A DNA stretch of 64,000 bases, taken from contig NZ_WKYV01000016.1 of assembly GCF_009677585.1 (NCBI RefSeq), positions 1 to 64,000 on the forward strand. The letters are read 5' to 3'. Below, one piece after another: positions 43,747-53,338 of the stretch. Under the pieces are notes generated by a model. That model saw nothing but the letters and a program-made list of their open reading frames with translations. It did not search any database and was not told where the DNA came from. The stretch comes from Lactonifactor sp. BIOML-A5. GTDB lineage: Bacteria; Bacillota; Clostridia; Lachnospirales; Lachnospiraceae. How positions within the stretch are numbered: position 1 is the stretch's first letter; each line of letters starts with the position of its first letter. The position numbers and the translations under genes are program-made.

Positions 43747-44664
43747 ATGGACGCAATACAAAAGCATCTGCTGGAAGAAGTGGCAGATCTCCACGCAATT
43801 CCCACAGGGGCCTATAATATCAGGGCCAACGGCAAGAGTGTAGAGCGGAATACCACAAGCACTGTTGATATTGTCTCTAAGGAGGACGGCACGGGAATCG
43901 ATATTATCATAAAACCCGGTACAAAGCGGGAGAGTGTCCATATCCCGGTAGTTCTCAGTCAGGCTGGTCTTACCGAGGTGGTATACAATGATTTTTATAT
44001 CGGTGAAGATGCGGATGTCACCATTATCGCAGGCTGCGGAATCCACAATGGGGGTGCCGAGAACAGCAGACACGACGGGATTCACCGGTTTTTTATAGGA
44101 AAGAATGCAAAAGTCAAATATGTGGAAAAGCACTATGGAAGCGGCGACGGTACGGGCAAGAGAATTATGAATCCTCAGACTATCGTTGAGATGGAAGAGG
44201 ACAGCTATATGGAAATGGATACGGTTCAGATTAAAGGTGTGGATTCCACCAAGAGGGAGACGCGGGCAGTTCTCAGGGACGGTGCGAAGTTAGTGGTAAT
44301 GGAGCGGCTGATGACCCATGGCAGCCAGACGGCTACCAGTGAATTTGCGGTAGATCTCAACGGAGACGGCGCCAGGGCAAATGTAACCTCAAGATCTGTG
44401 GCAAAGGAGGAGTCTACCCAGCTGTTTATCTCCAAGATTAATGGAAATGCCAAATGCAGCGGGCATACAGAGTGTGATGCCATTATCATGGATCACGCGA
44501 AGATCAGCGCAGTTCCTGAAATTACTGCGAACCATCCGGATGCGGAACTGATTCATGAAGCAGCTATCGGAAAGATTGCGGGAGAGCAGATTATTAAGCT
44601 TATGACGCTGGGGCTGGCAGAACAGGAAGCCGAAGAGCAGATTGTAAATGGGTTTTTAAAATAA
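43747..44664 (+). CDS. sufB: SufB/SufD-like Fe-S scaffold protein
   Basis: A 305-residue beta-helix scaffold protein, shorter than the roughly 470-residue SufB. It has the SufBD core: VYNDFYIGEDADVTIIAGCG, RHDGIHRFFIGKNAKVKYVE, THGSQTATSEF, KCSGHTECDAIIMD and the C-terminal HEAAIGKIAGEQIIKLMTLG-LAEQEAEE. The cysteine in GCGIHN and the C-terminal segment are likely cluster ligands. It lacks the N-terminal region of SufB, as in minimal SufBC systems. It is fused to sufC by overlap-free adjacency; a strong terminator follows. Confidence 0.88.
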   Translation: MDAIQKHLLEEVADLHAIPTGAYNIRANGKSVERNTTSTVDIVSKEDGTGIDIIIKPGTKRESVHIPVVLSQAGLTEVVYNDFYIGEDADVTIIAGCGIHNGGAENSRHDGIHRFFIGKNAKVKYVEKHYGSGDGTGKRIMNPQTIVEMEEDSYMEMDTVQIKGVDSTKRETRAVLRDGAKLVVMERLMTHGSQTATSEFAVDLNGDGARANVTSRSVAKEESTQLFISKINGNAKCSGHTECDAIIMDHAKISAVPEITANHPDAELIHEAAIGKIAGEQIIKLMTLGLAEQEAEEQIVNGFLK

Positions 44665-44670
44665 AATGCA

Positions 44671-44709
44671 GGGTCCGGCCGCAGATGCGGTCCGGACCCA
44701 AGCCTTTTT
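44671..44709 (+). terminator. Terminator after sufCB
   Basis: GGGTCCGG-CCGC / GCGG-TCCGGACCC hairpin followed by TTTTT at 44705-44709. Confidence 0.85.
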
Positions 44710-44741
44710 GCGGGGGAAATGTGAAGGGAGAGCTAAACTTC

Positions 44742-44770
44742 TTGACACAATCTCTCCAATAAGGGAAAAT
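44742..44770 (+). promoter_or_regulatory. Probable NYN-LOTUS gene promoter
   Basis: TTGACA (44742-44747), 17-nt spacer, GAAAAT -10-like box (44765-44770). Placed just after the sufCB terminator and 40 bp before the start codon. Confidence 0.5.
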
Positions 44771-44809
44771 AGAAGTATGTATGATAGGAAAGAAGAGGGC
44801 ATAAGCGTT

Positions 44810-45778
44810 ATGGCTGACAAAACATTTGCGGTATTAATTGATTCGGATAATATTTCATCCAAATACATCTCCGGGATTCTGGATGAGATGACAAAGTACG
44901 GCGTGATAACTTACAAAAGAATATACGGGGATTGGACCAGCACCCAGACGACCAAGTGGAAGCAGGCCCTTCTGGAGAATTCCATTATGCCCATTCAGCA
45001 GTTCAGCAATACCGTAGGCAAAAATGCTACGGATTCGGCATTAATCATTGACGCTATGGATATTTTATATACCAATAATGTAGACGGTTTCTGCATTGTA
45101 TCAAGTGACAGCGATTTTACCAGGCTGGCAAGCCGGCTCAGAGAGTCTGGCAAAGAGGTGATCGGTATGGGAGAGGAAAAAACGCCCAGATCCTTCCGGG
45201 CGGCCTGTACGGTATTCACGAATCTGGAGATTCTGTTGGATCAGGATGAAGAGGAGGAGGAAAAGGGGACCGAGCCGGACGAAGAAGCTGCCGGAATTCC
45301 GAAGAAGAAAAGAGAGATTATCAGCAAGGGGAATATTGAAGATGATATTCTTTCTATTATCAGTGAGAATGATGATAAGGGAAAGGATACCGGCCTGGGT
45401 GAGATTGGCAGCCGTCTGGTGAAGAAATACTCGGATTTTGATGTCCGCAATTACGGATACAGTTCTCTGTCAAAATTTCTGGAAGAGATGGACGGATTTG
45501 AACTCAAGAAAATAAATAATGCCATAACAGTAAAGATGAAGGACAATAAAACAAAGAAGCAGAAGCTGGCTTCCTATGCCATTGAGCTGGTTGAGAAGAA
45601 TGGTGAGGAGGGTATGGAGCTTGCTGCCCTTGGAAACCGGATGCATAAGAAATTTGATAAATTTAAGGTGAAGGATTATGGTTATGCAACATTTGCAAAG
45701 TTTGTCCAGAGCATTCCCCAGCTGGAGGTAACGGAAAACAAACTGAAAAGCAAGGTTGTGTTTCTTAAGAAAAAGTAA
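44810..45778 (+). CDS. NYN-domain RNase with two LOTUS/OST-HTH domains
   Basis: A 322-residue protein. Residues about 1-150 form a NYN (PIN-like) nuclease domain with the conserved acidic residues in FAVLIDSDNISSKYI and IDAMDILYTNNVDGFCIVSS-DSDF. A linker rich in Glu (EEEEEKGTEPDEE) follows, then two helical LOTUS/OST-HTH repeats: about 175-240 (DILSIISENDDKG, then DVRNYGYSSLSKFLEEM) and about 255-320 (LASYAIELVEKNGEE, then KVKDYGYATFAKFVQSI). LOTUS domains bind G-quadruplex or structured RNA, so this looks like an RNA-targeting endonuclease. It follows its own promoter. An upstream in-frame ATG at 44777 is possible. Confidence 0.82.
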   Translation: MADKTFAVLIDSDNISSKYISGILDEMTKYGVITYKRIYGDWTSTQTTKWKQALLENSIMPIQQFSNTVGKNATDSALIIDAMDILYTNNVDGFCIVSSDSDFTRLASRLRESGKEVIGMGEEKTPRSFRAACTVFTNLEILLDQDEEEEEKGTEPDEEAAGIPKKKREIISKGNIEDDILSIISENDDKGKDTGLGEIGSRLVKKYSDFDVRNYGYSSLSKFLEEMDGFELKKINNAITVKMKDNKTKKQKLASYAIELVEKNGEEGMELAALGNRMHKKFDKFKVKDYGYATFAKFVQSIPQLEVTENKLKSKVVFLKKK

Positions 45779-45792
45779 CATAGGGGGGCAAA

Positions 45793-48700
45793 ATGAACAT
45801 GAAGCAAACATCAGATCAGACCTTTTTTGCATGTGTGGGCGGCGTACTTACCTGCGGCTGCGATGCGGGAGGAACCATATTGTGGGCAGATGATGGCTTT
45901 TACAATATGCTGGATTATACAAAATCGGAATTTGCAGAAAAGTTTCAGAATAAGATTGCCCCTGTGATTATTTCTGAGGAGCCCGGAAATGGATGGAAGG
46001 AATTTTGCGGTAAACTCAGTGAAAAAAAGGTGCTTCTGGCAGAATACCGGCTGCAGTGCAAAAACGGAGATATAAAGTGGGCTGTCTTTAGTTCCAGACG
46101 GATGGAAGAGGAGGGGAAAGAACCCTATGCCCTTATCTTTTACCACGATATTTCCGTCCGCAAAAAGAGGCAGATATCTGTTCAGGAACAGATTTTAAAG
46201 GATCCCCTTACGGGTCTGTATAATAAAAAGGCCGCAGAGTCTATGATTCAGGAGTATCTTGAGAGCAGCAGTGAGGCGGCGGCTCTCTTTGTGATTGATA
46301 TAGACAATTTTAAGGGGATCAATGATAATTTTGGCCATATTTACGGAGACTCTGTACTCACGGAGATGTCACGTCATCTGAAAAGCATTACCAGAAGTAC
46401 GGACATTGTGGGAAGAGTGGGCGGCGATGAATTTATCGCATTCTTTACAGATATAAAAGGGAAAGAGGGGATTATCCGCAAAGCAAAAGAAATAGGCAAG
46501 ATGTTTTACCGTTCTTTTGAGGACTCAGATATTCATTATGAGATATCCGGAAGTATAGGAATCTGTTTCTTTCCCGATGACGGCACCACGTATCTGGAAC
46601 TCTTTGAGAAAGCAGATGTGGCTGCCTATTTTTCTAAGGATAATGGGAAAAATCAATATACCGTTTATCAGGAGAATATGGAGCACAAAAGCCTGCAGAC
46701 TGCAGACAGCGGGCAGGAAGAGCAGGACAACCAGCTGGCTTTGTACCGGAAGGCTTCCAGGGGAGGAACCTTTCAGATCCGCATGGACGAAAACTACACG
46801 CTGCTGTATGGCAATGATATATACTATCAGATCATGGGCTATACGAAGCAGGAAATGAAAGAAAAGTTTGGGAATCAGTGCAGGAGGAATGTTTTTCCGG
46901 GAGATGTAAAGCGGGTGGAGGACTTAATAAGCAGGGCCACATACACCGGGCAGCATGTTCTGGAGTGGGAAATGCGGATTATTACCGGACAGGGAGAGAT
47001 TCGCTGGATATGGGTAAACGGGGCTTTGGAGTACCGTTCCACCGGGTGTGTAATGAGCGGTTTTATCCTGGATACGACAGAAAGACATGACCTTTTATCC
47101 CAGATTTCCAGAAGTGAGGAGAGATACCGGATAGCGCTGCAGCAGACCCACATGAACGTGTGGGAGTATGACATCCCCAATCGGAGACTGATCCTTACAG
47201 AAAGTGCCAGAGAGCACCATGGTTTTGGGGAGATTGTTGAAAATGTGCCGGAGTATCTCATTGAGTCCGGACATATTCATCCGGACAGTGTGAAGGAAGT
47301 GCGGGAGATGTACCGCAAGATCCGGGAGGGAGCGCCCAGGATTGAGGGAGAGATCCGCACAAGAAATCCCCGGGGGAACGGATGGTGGTGGGAGAAAGTA
47401 GTTTATACCTCCATATTCGACGAAGATGGCCTTCCCCAGTGCGCCATTGCCGTGGGCGAGGACATCACGGCAAAAAAGGAAGCGGAGATTAACTACCAGA
47501 AAGAGCTTCAGATGAGATTTGCCATGTCTGAGGGAATCATGGCCAGCAGCCGGGTGAATTTGACCCGAAATTGTGTGGAATATCTGCAATCCGAGATCCT
47601 GAATATAGAAGGGAAAGAAGGTGCAGTAAACTATGACGATCTGGTGCAACAGGGAGTGTCCAGAATTGTAAATTCCGAGGACAAGGTGCGTTATCTTAAG
47701 ATTATGTCCTCAGAAGCATTAAAGTCCGCTTATGTGAAAGGACAGTCACAGGTATCCCTGGAGTACCGCTGGCTGGATTTGAACGAAAAGCTGATCTGGA
47801 TCGGTACCTCGGTGAGTCTGGTAAAGGATGCGGTTACGCAGGATTTGTATGCTTATGGAAAGATGCGGGATATAGATTACCAGAAAAAACTAGAGCTGGG
47901 ACTGAAGCAGAGAGCTGAGAAAGACAGTCTCACCGGGGCTTATCATAAGGAAACCGCGTTCAGTATCATGAATGCGGCGATCCGCAATGCCAGAAGTCTG
48001 GGACATGATTTTGCAGTGATACTTTTTTCTGTAGATAATTTCAGAAGAATTGACAGGTGCTGCGGATACGGGGAGGGCGGCAATGTTTTAAAAGAACTCA
48101 GCAGTCTTTTAGATATGAAGTTTGGGAGCCGGTATCTGGCGGGCAGATACAGTGAGGATGAGCTTCTTCTGCTTGTTCCGGGACCAAAGCAGCAAAAGGA
48201 TCTGTCGTATAAGACAGAGGATGTCCGCCAGTCAGTAAGAATGTCATACGTATTTTCTGAACTGGAGGTGCCCGTAACCGTATCTGTGGGGATCGCAGTC
48301 TCTGGTGACGGTATAAAAAACATCCGGGAAGGTTGCGGCAAAGCAAAGGAGGCGTTAGACGCTGCAAAGGAAAGAGGCGGAGACTGCTGTGTCATGTATT
48401 CCCAGGCGATGGCTGCTGAGAAGAATCTGGTGATTCAGGAACTTAAAGGAACAGCAAGAGAGAATGGGGCGGGAGCTGCACCGGAGAAGGAGGAGGATGT
48501 TCTGCTTAAGTGTGTCTATTCCCTTACCTCATCCCTGGATATTGAACAGGTACTTGAGGAGGTACTGCGGGAGCTGGGAGCATACTTCAGGGCAGAACAC
48601 ACGTATATACTCATCTTGGGTGATGATATGGAGCGGACGGAGTATCTCAAAGAATGGAGAAGGGATGGGTTACCTTCCAAAACGTCTATTCCTTTAGCGC

Positions 48701-50226
48701 TTTTGCAGCAGATTAAGAATCAAATGGCTGTTACAGATATAAGCAAGATTGCGGGGATATATCCCGAAGAGACAGAGATACTGAGAGCAGAGGGGATCTT
48801 CAGCTTCCAGGTGGTTTCCATGGATAAAGTTCACAATGGGATCTCGGGATATATTGGCGTGGAGAATGGGGCCAGACATATGGAAAGGACGACAGTACTC
48901 CATTTTGTCCGGCATTTTGTGGGATATGAGATCATGAGGAGGAGACTTCATGAAAAGCAGGAATACCTCAGCTATCATGATGCGCTCACCGGATTGGAGA
49001 ACCGTAACAGCTTTCTGTCCTACCGGGACAGTCTTTCCGAAGATACCCTGATTTCCCTTGGGGTAGTCTCTGCCGATATTAACGGTCTGAAGCAGCTGAA
49101 TACCCAGTATGGCCATGATTACGGCGATTATATGGTAAAGTTCACCGGAAGGGTAATGCGTGAAAAGTTTAAGGGAGGAAGGATTTTCCGTTTTGCCGGA
49201 GATGAGTTTCTTGCTGTATTTGAAAATTTGTCGCAGAAAGCATTTTCGGACTGTGTAGAGGATATGAGAGCTGCCATGGAGGCATCTTATCCCTCCAGTA
49301 TATCTCTGGGGGCGGTTTGGACTGATACAGAGATGAGTCTGGAACACGCCATAACCAGAGCAGATGAAAGGATGCTCCTTGCAAAACAGGAATATTACAG
49401 AAGCTCACAGAATATTGCCAAGCATTATGACCCGGCAATGCTGAAAAAACTTTTGAAGGATATACAGGACGGGCGTTACCATATGTTTCTACAGCCTAAG
49501 GCAGAGATCTCCACATGCAGGATTGTGGGGGCGGAGGCATTGGTGCGGTATATCGATTCTGATGGGAAAATCGTGGGGCCTGCCCAGTTTATTCCCCAGC
49601 TTGAGCAGGCAGGGAATGTCCGGCACGTGGACCTGTATATCTTTGAGGAAGTATGCAGAGCCCTGAAAAGATGGAAAGAAAAGGGATATGCGTGTATCCC
49701 CGTATCCCTGAATTTTTCCCGTACCACCCTTTTAGAAGAGGGATTGATCCATAAAATTGAGGAGATCTACCAGAGGTATCAGGTGGATCGAAATCTCATT
49801 GAGATTGAGGTGACAGAGAGCGCAAGCGTGGGAGAACGGGAAACCATAGTGGAGATCAGCGGCAGATTAGCTTCCCTGGGCTATCGGATTGCGCTGGATG
49901 ATTTTGGGGCTAAATACAGTAATATGTCCATTCTCTCAGCCATGGAGCTGGAGGTTTTGAAACTGGATCGGAGTCTGGTTTCCGATTTGTTCTCCAATGA
50001 GAAGACCAGGGTTGTAGTGAAGAATTTTCTCCAGACCTGCAGACAGCTGGGGATCCAGAGTGTGGCCGAGGGAGTGGAAAGCAGAGAACAGCTTGAGGTA
50101 CTGGAAGTCCTTGGCTGTGACTATGCCCAGGGATACTACTTTAATAAACCCATTCCGCTGGAAAAATTTGAAGAATTTTATCTGAAAAGTTCATCCTGCG
50201 GGGAGTACATAGAGATTCATTCATAA
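45793..50226 (+). CDS. Multi-domain PAS-GGDEF-GAF-GGDEF-EAL c-di-GMP protein
   Basis: A 1477-residue cytoplasmic signalling protein. Order: a PAS domain (about 1-125), GGDEF domain 1 with an intact GRVGGDEFIAFF near residue 210, two or three further PAS domains (about 325-690), GGDEF domain 2 with a degraded motif (YSEDELLLLV near 786), a GAF-like domain (about 900-1050), GGDEF domain 3 with AGDEF near 1135 and an EAL domain from about 1225 with GAEALVRY and DDFGAKYS motifs intact. It could both make and break c-di-GMP. The RBS GGGGGG lies close to ATG 45793. Presumably cytosolic and responsive to small ligands or redox. Three cyclase domains in one protein is unusual. Confidence 0.85.
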   Translation: MNMKQTSDQTFFACVGGVLTCGCDAGGTILWADDGFYNMLDYTKSEFAEKFQNKIAPVIISEEPGNGWKEFCGKLSEKKVLLAEYRLQCKNGDIKWAVFSSRRMEEEGKEPYALIFYHDISVRKKRQISVQEQILKDPLTGLYNKKAAESMIQEYLESSSEAAALFVIDIDNFKGINDNFGHIYGDSVLTEMSRHLKSITRSTDIVGRVGGDEFIAFFTDIKGKEGIIRKAKEIGKMFYRSFEDSDIHYEISGSIGICFFPDDGTTYLELFEKADVAAYFSKDNGKNQYTVYQENMEHKSLQTADSGQEEQDNQLALYRKASRGGTFQIRMDENYTLLYGNDIYYQIMGYTKQEMKEKFGNQCRRNVFPGDVKRVEDLISRATYTGQHVLEWEMRIITGQGEIRWIWVNGALEYRSTGCVMSGFILDTTERHDLLSQISRSEERYRIALQQTHMNVWEYDIPNRRLILTESAREHHGFGEIVENVPEYLIESGHIHPDSVKEVREMYRKIREGAPRIEGEIRTRNPRGNGWWWEKVVYTSIFDEDGLPQCAIAVGEDITAKKEAEINYQKELQMRFAMSEGIMASSRVNLTRNCVEYLQSEILNIEGKEGAVNYDDLVQQGVSRIVNSEDKVRYLKIMSSEALKSAYVKGQSQVSLEYRWLDLNEKLIWIGTSVSLVKDAVTQDLYAYGKMRDIDYQKKLELGLKQRAEKDSLTGAYHKETAFSIMNAAIRNARSLGHDFAVILFSVDNFRRIDRCCGYGEGGNVLKELSSLLDMKFGSRYLAGRYSEDELLLLVPGPKQQKDLSYKTEDVRQSVRMSYVFSELEVPVTVSVGIAVSGDGIKNIREGCGKAKEALDAAKERGGDCCVMYSQAMAAEKNLVIQELKGTARENGAGAAPEKEEDVLLKCVYSLTSSLDIEQVLEEVLRELGAYFRAEHTYILILGDDMERTEYLKEWRRDGLPSKTSIPLALLQQIKNQMAVTDISKIAGIYPEETEILRAEGIFSFQVVSMDKVHNGISGYIGVENGARHMERTTVLHFVRHFVGYEIMRRRLHEKQEYLSYHDALTGLENRNSFLSYRDSLSEDTLISLGVVSADINGLKQLNTQYGHDYGDYMVKFTGRVMREKFKGGRIFRFAGDEFLAVFENLSQKAFSDCVEDMRAAMEASYPSSISLGAVWTDTEMSLEHAITRADERMLLAKQEYYRSSQNIAKHYDPAMLKKLLKDIQDGRYHMFLQPKAEISTCRIVGAEALVRYIDSDGKIVGPAQFIPQLEQAGNVRHVDLYIFEEVCRALKRWKEKGYACIPVSLNFSRTTLLEEGLIHKIEEIYQRYQVDRNLIEIEVTESASVGERETIVEISGRLASLGYRIALDDFGAKYSNMSILSAMELEVLKLDRSLVSDLFSNEKTRVVVKNFLQTCRQLGIQSVAEGVESREQLEVLEVLGCDYAQGYYFNKPIPLEKFEEFYLKSSSCGEYIEIHS

Positions 50227-50252
50227 AAATATAACAAAGGAGAATACTAAAA

Positions 50253-50675
50253 ATGATTAGACAACTTTCCGTTTTTATTGAAAACGTGCCAGGGAGCCTT
50301 ATGCAGGTTACGAAATGCCTGAAGGATGCAGGGATAAATTTGATGGCTATATCATCCTTTGACAGCCCGGAATTCGGGATCCTGAGGATGATTGTAGATC
50401 AGCCGGAAGAGGCTGAGGGTATCTTAAAAAGAAATCACTTTATGGTCCGGGTGGGTACTGTCCTGGGAGTTTCTGTGGCAGACGAGCCGGGGGCTCTGAA
50501 TAAGATGCTGGAGATTATGGCCCAGGGAAATATAAGTGTCAATTACATCTATTCTTTTATCAGTGAGATTGACCGCTCACCCATCATGATTTTTCACACC
50601 GAGTATACGGAGGAAGCAAGACAGCTCCTGAAAAGAAACGGAATGCATGTAGTGGATAACCTGAAAGAACTGTAA
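50253..50675 (+). CDS. Tandem ACT-domain protein
   Basis: A 140-residue protein with two ACT folds: IRQLSVFIENVPGSLMQVTK (first) and VLGVSVADEPGALNKMLEIM (second). ACT domains bind amino acids or related small molecules and usually regulate enzymes. AAAGGAG precedes the ATG. It is a close relative of the ACT gene at 57683 in the paaK-ior cluster but lies next to degV here. Its partner is unknown. Confidence 0.85.
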   Translation: MIRQLSVFIENVPGSLMQVTKCLKDAGINLMAISSFDSPEFGILRMIVDQPEEAEGILKRNHFMVRVGTVLGVSVADEPGALNKMLEIMAQGNISVNYIYSFISEIDRSPIMIFHTEYTEEARQLLKRNGMHVVDNLKEL

Positions 50676-50688
50676 GGAGACAGCAGCT

Positions 50689-51585
50689 ATGGAATATCAG
50701 ATAATAACCGACGGTTCCTGTGATCTGGGAGAGGAACTGGCACAGAAATATGGGATTCGGGTAGTACCTTTTTATGTGTCATTTGATGATGTGACGTATG
50801 AAAAGGAGATAGAGGAACTGGACGTTCGCCAGTTTTACAGAAGAATGGTAGATCATCCCGGAAGCTATCCCAAATCCTCTATGCCTAACGTACAGGATTA
50901 TCTGGAAGCCTTTGAGCCCTTTGCCAGTGCAGGGGTTCCTGTTATCTGTATTTGTATCACTACAAAATTCAGCGGATCTTATGCTTCCGCGTCTGCCTCC
51001 GGTGGAATACTTCTGGAGAAATATCCGGGAGCCAGGATAAAGGTGATTGACAGTGGTGTTAATACGGTGCTGCAGGGAATGCTTGTCCTGGAGGCTGTAA
51101 AGATGCAGAAGGCAGGATTCGGGTTTCAGGAAGCTGCAGACAAAATAGAAGAGATAAAGGGCAGCGGCAGAATATTTTTTACGATTGGCAGCATGGAATA
51201 TCTGGTGCATGGAGGCCGTGTGGGGAAACTAATGGGACTGGCTGGCACAACCCTGGGGATTAAGCCTTTAATAACCCTTAAGGACGGGGAGATTTTTCCT
51301 TCCGGAATAACAAGGAGCCGGAGAAAGTCCAGAAAGAAGGTGCTGGACCTGGTGGAATCACATTTTCGGGATACCGGGGAGAATCCGGAAGACTATCTGA
51401 TGGTGATAGGGTATGGATATGACTATGAGGAAGCTGTGGAATTCAGGGAGGAGATGCTTGAATCAATTTCCCATTACACCTCTTTGAAGGATGCAGACAT
51501 CTATCAGATTGGCGCTACCATAGGGGTCCATACCGGACCGTATCCCCTGGGGATAGGGATCCTGAAGAAGGCAGTAAAAGAGTAA
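50689..51585 (+). CDS. DegV family fatty-acid-binding protein
   Basis: A 298-residue DegV protein. DegV (FakB-like) proteins bind fatty acids for the FakA kinase or other partners. Conserved: IITDGSCDLGEELAQKYGIR, KSSMPNVQDYLEAF, CITTKFSGSYASA (fatty acid carboxylate contacts), EYLVHGGRVGKLMGLAGTT-L and a C-terminal IGVHTGPYPLGIGI (G-x-H-x-G-P-G-like). AAGGAGA precedes the ATG. It is 13 bp after the ACT gene, so they are probably cotranscribed. Confidence 0.9.
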   Translation: MEYQIITDGSCDLGEELAQKYGIRVVPFYVSFDDVTYEKEIEELDVRQFYRRMVDHPGSYPKSSMPNVQDYLEAFEPFASAGVPVICICITTKFSGSYASASASGGILLEKYPGARIKVIDSGVNTVLQGMLVLEAVKMQKAGFGFQEAADKIEEIKGSGRIFFTIGSMEYLVHGGRVGKLMGLAGTTLGIKPLITLKDGEIFPSGITRSRRKSRKKVLDLVESHFRDTGENPEDYLMVIGYGYDYEEAVEFREEMLESISHYTSLKDADIYQIGATIGVHTGPYPLGIGILKKAVKE

Positions 51586-51608
51586 GGACAGGGAAAAGGA
51601 GCATGGGG

Positions 51609-53282
51609 ATGGATAATTGGGAAAAAGATACAGATGAATTCGTTTATGATAAGGAACATCTTTATGATGCCCTGGTACGCAGCACAGATGACTATATTTA
51701 TATAGGAAATATGAAAACCGGAACCTTCCGATATGCCCCCGGAATGGTGAAGGACTTTGCTCTGCCGGGGGAAATCGTTCCCAACGCGGCTGCCGTCTGG
51801 GGCGAGTTGGTGCATCCCCATGACCGGGAGGCATTTCTCGAAGCGAATCAGGAGGTGGCGGAAGGAAAGACACAGAATCATCATGTGGAGTATCGGGCTA
51901 AGAACCGCAAAGGCGAATGGGTCTGGCTCAGATGCCGGGGGTATATGCTGAAGGATGAGTCTGGAGTTCCGGATTTGTTTGCCGGGATTGTAACCAATCT
52001 GGGGAAAAAGAACAGGATTGACCATATCACAGGGATTTATAACAAGTTTTTGTTTGAGGAAGAAATTAAAACCAGGATTGTGACACGGCCGGACGATACG
52101 TTTGGGGTGATGGTGCTGGGAATGGATGATTTCAGGCATATTAATGACTTGTATGACAGAAATTTTGGAGATGAAGTGATCCGCATTACCGCTCAGAAGA
52201 TCGCCACAATCCTTCCGTCTAATACTGGGTTATACCGTATGGACGGAGATGAATTTGCGGTTTTGGTATCGAATGTTCAGCCCGGGGATTTTGATAAAAT
52301 ATTCCTCAGCATTCAGGAAACCTTTCACAGGCAGCAGCAGTACAATGATAAAAAATATTACTGCACTCTCTCAGGCGGGTGTGCTACATACCCGGATGAC
52401 GGAAATAATTATCAGGATCTCATAAAATATTGCGGTTATGCTCTGGAGTATGCCAAGGATCACGGAAAAAACCGTATGTGCTGTTTTTCCGAGGCGATTT
52501 TAAACCATAAGGAGCGGGATCTGCTTTTAGTTGAATTATTGAGAGAAAGCATAGAACAGGAGTACAGGGGATTTCAGCTGTATTATCAGCCCCAGGTGGA
52601 AGCCGCCACCGGGAGAGTAATTGGTGCGGAAGCACTGGCCCGATGGGAGTGCAGGGAGTTCGGCAGTATCTCTCCCATGGAATTTATCCCGCTGCTGGAG
52701 AAAAGTGGTCTGATTATTCAGGCCGGAAAGTGGATTTTTAAAACTGCTGTGGAGCAGTGTAAGAGATGGAGCAGAAAAAAACGTTCGTTTACGGTAAGCA
52801 TTAATCTTTCTTATCTGCAGATCCTGGAGCCGGATTTCCTTCATTTTGTGAAAACCACTGTTGAGGAGGCCTGCCTTCCGGCAACCAATATTGTAGTGGA
52901 GCTGACAGAGACACTGCTGGTAAAGGAAAATGAAAAAATTACCCGGATATTTGAGGATATTCAGAGTATGGGCTTTTCAGTAGCGATGGATGATTTTGGC
53001 ACCGGATATTCTTCTTTGGGAGTACTGAAAAATACGCCGGTTAACATTGTAAAGATAGATAAAACCTTTGTGGACGGTGTGGAGAAGAACTCTTTTGATG
53101 CCACCTTTATACGGTTCATTGTGGCTCTCTGCCACGATGTGGGGAAAGAGGTATGCCTGGAGGGCGTGGAGACCGCGGCAGAGTATGAGATTGTTAAGGG
53201 CAGCGGTCTTGAAATGATTCAGGGATATTATTTTGGACATCCTGTGAGCTGGGAAGAATTCGAAGAACGGTATTTGAACTGA
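51609..53282 (+). CDS. PAS-GGDEF-EAL c-di-GMP protein
   Basis: A 557-residue protein. The N-terminal PAS domain (about 30-130), the GGDEF domain with YRMDGDEFAVLV (motif DGDEF, first G replaced by D, so cyclase activity is uncertain) and the EAL domain with GAEALARWE and DDFGTGYSSLGVL (catalytic residues present) follow in order. Probably a phosphodiesterase with a regulatory GGDEF. AAGGAG is seven bases from ATG 51609; an ATG at 51603 is too close to it. It stands directly after degV (23 bp). A minus-strand psiE gene follows. Confidence 0.88.
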   Translation: MDNWEKDTDEFVYDKEHLYDALVRSTDDYIYIGNMKTGTFRYAPGMVKDFALPGEIVPNAAAVWGELVHPHDREAFLEANQEVAEGKTQNHHVEYRAKNRKGEWVWLRCRGYMLKDESGVPDLFAGIVTNLGKKNRIDHITGIYNKFLFEEEIKTRIVTRPDDTFGVMVLGMDDFRHINDLYDRNFGDEVIRITAQKIATILPSNTGLYRMDGDEFAVLVSNVQPGDFDKIFLSIQETFHRQQQYNDKKYYCTLSGGCATYPDDGNNYQDLIKYCGYALEYAKDHGKNRMCCFSEAILNHKERDLLLVELLRESIEQEYRGFQLYYQPQVEAATGRVIGAEALARWECREFGSISPMEFIPLLEKSGLIIQAGKWIFKTAVEQCKRWSRKKRSFTVSINLSYLQILEPDFLHFVKTTVEEACLPATNIVVELTETLLVKENEKITRIFEDIQSMGFSVAMDDFGTGYSSLGVLKNTPVNIVKIDKTFVDGVEKNSFDATFIRFIVALCHDVGKEVCLEGVETAAEYEIVKGSGLEMIQGYYFGHPVSWEEFEERYLN

Positions 53283-53291
53283 TCTGAGGTG

Positions 53292-53326
53292 AAAAAACGG
53301 GGACGTGCCGTACAGGCCCGTCCCCG
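53292..53326 (-). terminator. Terminator for psiE-like gene
   Basis: CGGGGACG / CGTCCCCG pairing (53298-53305 and 53319-53326) with an A-run on the plus strand, that is TTTTTT on the minus strand after the stem. It may also stop the preceding plus-strand operon. Confidence 0.8.
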
Positions 53327-53338
53327 CTATAGCGTTCT

